Below are positions 58,433-64,000 of a DNA stretch of 64,000 nt, piece after piece (within the stretch, counting starts at the first letter, position 1; each line of letters begins with the position of its first letter). The translations under genes were made by a program, and so were the position numbers. Source of the stretch: Spirochaetaceae bacterium (GTDB lineage: Bacteria > Spirochaetota > Spirochaetia > Treponematales > Treponemataceae); contig JAGBFB010000018.1 in assembly GCA_017936665.1 (NCBI GenBank), positions 62,001-126,000 of the forward strand. The letters run 5' to 3'. The notes below the pieces were generated by a model. The model searched no databases. It was not told the DNA's origin and was given only the letters and a program-made list of their open reading frames with translations.

Positions 58433-59035
58433 ATGTACGAAATTGAATTAAAAGCTTGGGTGGATGATGTTTCTGCCACAGAAAATAAAATCAATGAATT
58501 TGCAAAATACATCGGATTAACAGAAAAACACGACACTTACTGGCGATTAAAAGAAAGTGAAAATGGGATTAGAATTCGTCAAGAAACGGGAAAGCCAATT
58601 ACAGCAACCTGGAAACAAAAAAATTTGCTACAAAGCGAGATTGAACTTAACACAGAACGAGAATTTATAATCGGAAGTACTGATTTTGTAAATGATACAA
58701 TTCCCAATGAAAAAAATGCAGAAGCCTTAAAAAATTCTTTAGCAAACTTTGAGGATTTTTTAAAACTAAGTGGATTTGAAATTCATTTACAAAAGTATAA
58801 ATCCACAAAAACTTGGCAACACAAAACTGAAGAATTTGATTTAATCACAATAGAAATTTCTTACGTAGAAACTCTAGGATACTTTATCGAAATTGAAATT
58901 CTCTCAGAAAAAAATGATGATAAAACTGTTACAAAAGCACAAAATTGCCTACATGAAACTTTGCAAAAATGCGAAATTAGCAAAGAAAAAATTGAAACAC
59001 GATATTATTGGCAATTGCTTAAAGAGACATTATAA
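58433..59035 (+). CDS. CYTH domain protein (class IV adenylyl cyclase-like, CyaB/ThTPase)
   Basis: A 200-residue single-domain protein, starting MYEIELKAWVDD. The EIELK (ExExK) motif that defines CYTH phosphohydrolases is complete, with KHDTYWRL, GIRIRQETGKPITATWKQK and the acidic strand GYFIEIEIL. Members act on triphosphates such as ATP, thiamine triphosphate or tripolyphosphate. ATG 58433 is preferred to an in-frame TTG upstream, because that codon lies inside the -10 region. Confidence 0.85.
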   Translation: MYEIELKAWVDDVSATENKINEFAKYIGLTEKHDTYWRLKESENGIRIRQETGKPITATWKQKNLLQSEIELNTEREFIIGSTDFVNDTIPNEKNAEALKNSLANFEDFLKLSGFEIHLQKYKSTKTWQHKTEEFDLITIEISYVETLGYFIEIEILSEKNDDKTVTKAQNCLHETLQKCEISKEKIETRYYWQLLKETL

Positions 59036-59428
59036 AGCATCTCTTAATACTTTTAATGCTAAAGCAATTTTATAACTATCATTTGTAACACCAGGTGCAT
59101 ACTTATTTATAGATAGTCTTCCGTAACTATTTCCATAACTATCTACAAGCAAAGGTCCATAATTTGTATATGCATTAAATGGACTATATTTTGAATAATC
59201 AGAACCATAATTACCATATTTATTAAAAATTGAATTTGACGCATAAGGAGAACCATAATTTCCATATTTGTTATAAATGGAATTTTTTGAATATTTATCT
59301 TCGAAAGTGCCCAAAAAAGTTCCATCTTCGGCAATTATTTTTAATTGACTAAGAGAAACAGGAAAAATACTTCCAATAATACCGAATAAAAGAAAAAAAA
59401 TGCTAACAGTTTTTTTTAAGTTCTTCAT
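59030..59428 (-). CDS. Secreted protein with three 16-residue repeats
   Basis: A 132-residue protein with a signal peptide (TVSIFFLLFGIIGSIFPVSL). The mature part carries three tandem 16-residue units with core NSIxNKYGNYGSxYxx (KNSIYNKYGNYGSPYA, SNSIFNKYGNYGSDYS, KYSPFNAYTNYGPLLV). Similar KYGNYGS repeats occur in proteins of several bacteria, but no function is known to me. ATG 59428 has GGAG upstream. It overlaps the CYTH gene 3' end by 6 bp, in converging orientation. Confidence 0.8.
   Translation of the reverse strand: MKNLKKTVSIFFLLFGIIGSIFPVSLSQLKIIAEDGTFLGTFEDKYSKNSIYNKYGNYGSPYASNSIFNKYGNYGSDYSKYSPFNAYTNYGPLLVDSYGNSYGRLSINKYAPGVTNDSYKIALALKVLRDAL
59154..59297. repeat. Three tandem 48-bp units within the secreted-protein gene
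   Basis: Units at 59154-59201, 59202-59249 and 59250-59297 each encode 16 residues in frame. The last two are closely alike; the first is more divergent. Confidence 0.85.
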
Positions 59429-59611
59429 AAAAACTCCAAGAAAAAAGTTGATGAAATTATTTAAAAGAAAATAATCTAAAACTAAGATTAGCACAATAAA
59501 TTTTAGAATTGGTAAATAAAAAATTTACATTTGTAAAAAAATTACCAGAATTATTTTATTAGTAAAAAAATTAAATTTGTTAAAAGAGAAAAAAATTTAT
59601 AAACTAAAACT

Positions 59612-60643
59612 TTACGACTTTGTTTTTAATCCTCGTTTAAATTCTGTAACTCTGGCTGTTGCAGTTGTTGTCATTGGACTTGTTTCGCCACGGTTTAAAA
59701 AGTGATATGCAACACCTGCAATCATTGCACCGTTATCTGTACAAAGTTTTAATGGAGGAAAAATACAATTTATTTCAGGATGTTCTGCTAACATTGAACG
59801 AAGACGAGAATTTGCAGCAACTCCACCTCCAGCAACAATAGTTTTAAGTCCTGTATCTTCTACTGCCTTAAATAGTCGGCTAAGTAATATTTTTACAGCT
59901 GTTTCTTGAAAACTTGCCGCAATATTTTCTGGCGTTTTTTCAAATTCAGGATTCCAAAACTGGTCAAGCTGATTTATAGCCGCTGTCTTTAATCCGGAAT
60001 AAGAAACATCGTAACGATGCTCCCCTTTTTCACCTTTGTTAATTAAAGGAATTGGAAAATTTGCAGCTTTTGGATTACCATTTTGGGCAAGTTTATCAAT
60101 AATTACTCCTCCTGGATAACCAAATCCATGAAACTTTGCAACTTTGTCAAAGGCTTCACCAACGGCGTCATCAATCGTAGTACCAAGAACTTCAACTTGG
60201 TCAAAATCTGTAACTTTACAAATAATCGTATGACCACCAGAAACTAAAAGTCCTAAATAAGGATATTCAATATCATTTGCAAGATGAGCAGCATACATGT
60301 GTCCTAACATATGATTTACTGCTATAAAAGGCTTGTTATTTGACCAAGCAAGTGATTTAGCAAAAGTTAATCCAACTAGCAAAGCGCCCATAAGCCCCGG
60401 ACGATTTGTAGAAGCAACAGCATCAATATCATTCATTGTTAAGTTTGCTTCTTTTAAGGCTTGAGTAACTACTGGTAAAATCCATTCTGTATGTTTACGA
60501 CTTGCAATTTCAGGAACAACTCCTTTGTATTCTTGATGAAAAGGAATCTGAGTTGCAACTACATTGCTTAAAATTGTTTTTCCGTCTTCTACAATTGCAC
60601 AAGCTGTTTCATCACAAGATGATTCTATACCTAAAACTTTCAT
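59612..60643 (-). CDS. tsaD: tRNA N6-adenosine threonylcarbamoyltransferase TsaD
   Basis: A 343-residue enzyme that, with TsaB and TsaE, makes t6A37 in ANN-decoding tRNAs. It starts MKVLGIESSCDETACAIVED, has metal-binding HMLGHMYAAH near residue 111, and the ATP-binding GGVAANSRLR near 268. It overlaps the upstream YibQ-type gene by 4 nt (ATGA). Confidence 0.96.
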   Translation of the reverse strand: MKVLGIESSCDETACAIVEDGKTILSNVVATQIPFHQEYKGVVPEIASRKHTEWILPVVTQALKEANLTMNDIDAVASTNRPGLMGALLVGLTFAKSLAWSNNKPFIAVNHMLGHMYAAHLANDIEYPYLGLLVSGGHTIICKVTDFDQVEVLGTTIDDAVGEAFDKVAKFHGFGYPGGVIIDKLAQNGNPKAANFPIPLINKGEKGEHRYDVSYSGLKTAAINQLDQFWNPEFEKTPENIAASFQETAVKILLSRLFKAVEDTGLKTIVAGGGVAANSRLRSMLAEHPEINCIFPPLKLCTDNGAMIAGVAYHFLNRGETSPMTTTATARVTEFKRGLKTKS

Positions 60644-61812
60644 TTGAGTTCTCCAAAAATAAATCCTTGCGGATAATATTCATCATACATTTTTTGCAAA
60701 ACATCTGCAAGATTTTTTCCTGACCAAACATGACCTATCATAATTACGCTACCATTTTTCTTGGCAACTTCAATTCCTGATTTGAACATTGCAATCATAT
60801 CTGCTTGACTTGGCGTGTTATCTAAAAAAGTATTTCGTTCATAAAGTTTTACACCATATTCACTTGCCACAGATTTACACACTGATTTTGAATTTGTGCG
60901 AGAATCTAAAAAAAACATTCCTCGTTCTTTACAAACTTCCATTACAACTTTCATTGCATAAGTATCTGCTGTAATAAGAGAGCCTTCATGATTATTAAGT
61001 CCAACTTTTATTCCAAGGGAATCAAGATTTTTTGTAAGCAAATTACGAATTTGTTCAGCACTCATTTCTGGCATAATTGCACTAGGGCCTGGATCTGTAG
61101 ATAAATTTATGGCTTGCATTGGCTGATGTAAAATCAAAGTTTTGCCAGAATTTTTTATACGCAAAGCACTTTCTTTTGAATAGGCAAGTTCTGGTAAAAC
61201 GGCGATTGTTAAAGGAATATCCAAATTCAAAAAAGGTTGTAAATGATTTAAATTATGTCCACCATCATCTAAAACGATATAAACATCAGCAACTTTTTTT
61301 GCAGGAACCTTAGGCGTTGAAATTTGCACAACTGGCTCAGAATTTTTTGTACTTTGCACAGAATTTGTTGATTGCATTGTTTCTGTAGTTTTTGATGTTG
61401 TTGATGATTTTGCCACTTGTAAATTTTTATTTGTATTCTGATTTTTTGTAATCTGTGTATTTTGAACATTTTGCACATTTTGTTTTGGTGGAATTTTGCT
61501 ATTTGTATTTACGCTATTTTTTTGTTGATTACTTGAGGATTTTGAAATTTGATTTTTTTCTGTATTTGCAGAAGTATCTTTTATTGTTTTTTCTACTTCT
61601 GATTTTACAACTGTTTGAGGTGTATTTTTTTGAGTTAAAACAAAACTAACTCCTAACATCACTACACAAAGAGCCAAAACTGTAAGTGATAAAAACAAGG
61701 CAGTATTTGAAGAAACATTTTTTTTACTTTTTCTTTGCGTTGTTTTTTTTGCAGAAGTTTGTGTTTTAGACTTTACACCAGAATTAGTTTTAGTTGTTCG
61801 TTTTTGTTCCAT
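60640..61812 (-). CDS. Divergent polysaccharide deacetylase (YibQ family), membrane-anchored
   Basis: A 390-residue protein: a short Lys-rich cytoplasmic end, one span (NTALFLSLTVLALCVVMLGV), then a long Gln/Asn/Thr/Ser-rich linker (about 65-175). A C-terminal deacetylase-like domain follows, with VLDDGGHN near 182, LHQPMQA, NNHEGS near 270 and MIGHVW. It is probably active on cell-envelope polysaccharide. Its promoter lies 10-38 nt upstream and there is no ribosome-binding site. Confidence 0.85.
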   Translation of the reverse strand: MEQKRTTKTNSGVKSKTQTSAKKTTQRKSKKNVSSNTALFLSLTVLALCVVMLGVSFVLTQKNTPQTVVKSEVEKTIKDTSANTEKNQISKSSSNQQKNSVNTNSKIPPKQNVQNVQNTQITKNQNTNKNLQVAKSSTTSKTTETMQSTNSVQSTKNSEPVVQISTPKVPAKKVADVYIVLDDGGHNLNHLQPFLNLDIPLTIAVLPELAYSKESALRIKNSGKTLILHQPMQAINLSTDPGPSAIMPEMSAEQIRNLLTKNLDSLGIKVGLNNHEGSLITADTYAMKVVMEVCKERGMFFLDSRTNSKSVCKSVASEYGVKLYERNTFLDNTPSQADMIAMFKSGIEVAKKNGSVIMIGHVWSGKNLADVLQKMYDEYYPQGFIFGELK

Positions 61813-61821
61813 AGATGATAA

Positions 61822-61850
61822 ATAGTACTATTTTGTTAAAAAGAAAGCAA
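61822..61850 (-). promoter_or_regulatory. Promoter of the YibQ-tsaD pair, near-leaderless
   Basis: Minus strand TTGCTT (61845-61850), 17-bp spacer, TACTAT (61822-61827), then 9 nt to the ATG at 61812, so any leader is about 3 nt. It would serve both yibQ-like and tsaD. Confidence 0.55.
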
Positions 61851-61907
61851 GAAGCAAATTTTGTAAATGAATAATTGATACAAAAATTTATTTTAAGAAA
61901 TTCGAGA

Positions 61908-61938
61908 AAAAACGCCTGCCTCGTAGATGAAGCAGGCT
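61908..61938 (-). terminator. Rho-independent terminator of the surface-type protein gene
   Basis: Minus strand GCCTGC pairs with GCAGGC (61914-61937) around a loop, followed by TTTTTT. It lies 12 nt after the stop codon. Confidence 0.85.
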
Positions 61939-61949
61939 GAAAGTTAGTT

Positions 61950-64000
61950 TTAATGTCCTTTTCCAGAACCTATGTAGAATGCAACTCGATAATAATCACC
62001 TGGGGTAAATCCTATTGCTGCTTCCCAAGTTGAAGTTGACGGAGAAGGATGAACAGCTAGACAAGGACGAACATCTGTAACTTTATATGTTAACGGAGCA
62101 GTCATAGTTTCCCATCCACCATTAGGGTTTCCATCAAAATCACTATCAAAAGAACTATCTTTAAAAGCAAGGTTCAATCCATCAAAAGTATTTAATTTTG
62201 ATACATATGATACATACGGTACTGTATCCTTTAACCATAAATCAGTATACAAACAAGACTCAGCAATTACTTCACTTTGACCAAATTCATATTTTCTACC
62301 ATCTGTAACAGCATTTGTAGATTTTATATAAATTAATTGACCTTTACTATTTTGAAAAACAATATGTAAGTAATTATCTGAATCAATTTCACAAGATATG
62401 TTATCAATCATAGTATCATAATTAGGATCATTACTAGACATTACTTCTTGAACCGTCCAATATGATGTAGAACCTTTTGCGCTTTGTGTATTTGCACGAG
62501 CAAGTCTCATTGTTGAATCAACATCATAATAAATAACAACAGGCATACCATTAGAATTAAGTGCCAAATCTACACTCTGTGCAGTAGCATTAGCTCTTGT
62601 ACCCTTTGAAGTTTCTGCAAAATTTGTATCTGGTAAATAAACAGACACTCCTGCATTTTCACTAGTACCTTTTGTTGCCGTTGGTCGATAATTATTATCA
62701 TGTGTATCATAACCACCATCAATATTTACCCAAGGTAATTCATAAGTATAATCACCATTAGCAGCGAGACTAGTTTGATTATTTCCTGCAACACAAGAAT
62801 AGTGTATAGAAGACGTAATTCTATCATACCAAACTGCATGTATCAAACCACTTGGACTGTCATCATTTCTTTTCATTCTTAAATTTTTAAACTGTTGTAA
62901 AGCTTTATCATGATATAACAACTCCATTCTATGAGCTCTTATGTTAGGATCTCTACCAGGATTAAAAAGATCTGCATTAGAGTCATAAATATGTAATCCT
63001 CCAGAATACAAACTTCTGTTAGACCAAGACGGAGCAGAATAGTAATTTGCGAGATAGAAAACATTTACCTTAGTTTCTCCAGAAACATAAATATCTGTTT
63101 CTTCGGCGGGGTCATAAGTATAATATATTTGAGTTTCATTCTCTTTTTGAGCACCAAAAGAATTAACTTTTACTGTTGATGCTGAAAAATCCCCATATGC
63201 AGCCCAGAGGACACCATTTGTTCCCATACTCATTGAAGGATAAATTGGGTTTGCACTTCCTGCAAAGTAATCAGTATCTTTATTTTGCCAAATTCTTACA
63301 AATCTATCATCTGTCCAATAAGTAGTTTCAGTTTGATATTCATTTCCTTCCCTGTTATATTCATTTTGATTGTTATTTACATTGTTTATAGAAAGAATAC
63401 TATTATTTGAAACAGTTAAATATCCATCTTTCGCAGTCGCTGGTACTGTAAATTTAAAACTAGTGTTAGCCACATTTACAGAACTAGGTGTTATAGTAGA
63501 AGATGGAGATGCACCTAATTTTGATTCAGAAATTAGTATTTCTGTAGTTGCTGTAGAACTTCCTAAATTAAAACCAGTAACAACATTACCTGTATCATTT
63601 CTCAATAGAGGAACAGCTCCACTTCTTGTTCTATTTGTATTATACTTTGAGTTTCTTTCAACTGATGTAATATAAGGAACAACATCCACAGTCATTGAGT
63701 TATATCCCCAATTTTCAAGACTAAACTTGTTATTATCTTTTCGTGGGATATTATCTGTAGAAGTAAAGCTTGTAGATGTACTACTATTTTTCATATCATT
63801 AACAGTTACTGAAATTTGTGTATTGTACTTAACAAAAGAATTTGTATCCCATGCATACTGCCATTCTACATAGTGTCCCGAAAGTCCTAATTGATTTTGA
63901 ACAAGAGTTGCTGCATTTTGTGAACTTAAAGTATTATATGTAGAATCCCATGTTGCAATTGAAATCTCTGTTCCATTTAAGTTAAGAACAATAGATTTTA
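61950..64000 (-). CDS. Large extracytoplasmic protein, C-terminal part (continues beyond right edge)
   Basis: The frame is open to the window edge, giving at least 683 codons; the start is outside. The visible part is Asn/Ser/Thr/Tyr-rich, without membrane spans or cysteine clusters. An immunoglobulin-like (IPT/TIG-type) section (TSFKFTVPATAKDGYLTVSN) is followed by a region with repeated WAAYGD, HAVWYD and VIYYDVD strands, reminiscent of a beta-propeller. No gene name can be given; a surface or periplasmic binding role is inferred. Confidence 0.78.
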   Translation of the reverse strand, partial: KSIVLNLNGTEISIATWDSTYNTLSSQNAATLVQNQLGLSGHYVEWQYAWDTNSFVKYNTQISVTVNDMKNSSTSTSFTSTDNIPRKDNNKFSLENWGYNSMTVDVVPYITSVERNSKYNTNRTRSGAVPLLRNDTGNVVTGFNLGSSTATTEILISESKLGASPSSTITPSSVNVANTSFKFTVPATAKDGYLTVSNNSILSINNVNNNQNEYNREGNEYQTETTYWTDDRFVRIWQNKDTDYFAGSANPIYPSMSMGTNGVLWAAYGDFSASTVKVNSFGAQKENETQIYYTYDPAEETDIYVSGETKVNVFYLANYYSAPSWSNRSLYSGGLHIYDSNADLFNPGRDPNIRAHRMELLYHDKALQQFKNLRMKRNDDSPSGLIHAVWYDRITSSIHYSCVAGNNQTSLAANGDYTYELPWVNIDGGYDTHDNNYRPTATKGTSENAGVSVYLPDTNFAETSKGTRANATAQSVDLALNSNGMPVVIYYDVDSTMRLARANTQSAKGSTSYWTVQEVMSSNDPNYDTMIDNISCEIDSDNYLHIVFQNSKGQLIYIKSTNAVTDGRKYEFGQSEVIAESCLYTDLWLKDTVPYVSYVSKLNTFDGLNLAFKDSSFDSDFDGNPNGGWETMTAPLTYKVTDVRPCLAVHPSPSTSTWEAAIGFTPGDYYRVAFYIGSGKGH

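Noticed and set aside
61119-61649. Plus-strand frames opposite the YibQ-type linker
   Set aside because: They result from the Lys/Asn/Gln-rich low-complexity linker on the other strand.
1-64000. CRISPR arrays, insertion sequences, prophage or defence islands
   Set aside because: No regularly spaced direct repeats, transposase, integrase, phage structural or known defence genes were seen.

Overview
The window looks like a chromosomal segment of an A+T-rich spirochaete, most likely a Treponema. The order tRNA-Thr, rpmG, tRNA-Trp, secE, nusG, rplK, rplA, rplJ, rplL, rpoB, rpoC, rpsL, rpsG, then tuf followed by the complete S10, spc and alpha ribosomal clusters, with no fusA between rpsG and tuf, matches what I recall of Treponema genomes. 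Several lipoproteins, a MacAB/TolC-type exporter and Treponema-like hypothetical proteins support this. The assignment is inferred from gene content; no search was run.

Layout. 1-3706 (minus strand): the amino-terminal part of transketolase, a PTS IIA-type protein, an unrecognised 505-residue protein and a CBS-CBS-ACT protein. 3707-3862: four consecutive hairpins. 3863-8810: a complete branched-chain amino acid ABC importer (livK-H-M-G-F) with its own promoter and a terminator-like hairpin between livK and livH. 8831-24573: tuf and the S10-spc-alpha ribosomal clusters, ending in rplQ and a small zinc-ribbon gene, and preceded by a leader of about 460 nt with several predicted stems. 24634-37235: the rpmG-secE-nusG-rplKAJL-rpoBC-rpsLG supercluster with two tRNA genes.

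From 37277 to the end the genes face both ways. They are a serine acetyltransferase gene, a candidate small RNA on the opposite strand, a NusG-domain-II protein, radA, an mgtC-like gene, a four-gene MacAB/TolC-like exporter, a TraB/PrgY-like protein, a TPR lipoprotein, a large membrane-anchored unknown protein, a trehalase-fold glycosidase, a Ppx/GppA-HD plus Ppk1 polyphosphate pair, ilvE, a small secreted protein, aroA, a CYTH protein, a protein with three 16-residue repeats, tsaD with a YibQ-type protein, and part of a large surface-type protein that runs off the right edge.

How it works together. The left two thirds is the core gene-expression machinery, punctuated by internal hairpins exactly where protein output should change (after livK, tuf, nusG and rplL). 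The Liv importer and IlvE both serve branched-chain amino acid metabolism. Ppx-HD and Ppk1 form a polyphosphate turnover unit. The best unexplained signals are (a) a roughly 110-nt RNA gene candidate opposite the cysE 3' end, with promoter, GAAA-capped hairpin and terminator containing a G9 run; (b) the long structured tuf leader; and (c) several genes whose -10 box lies only 5-10 nt before the start codon, suggesting leaderless mRNAs. I found no CRISPR array, prophage, insertion sequence or recognisable defence island.
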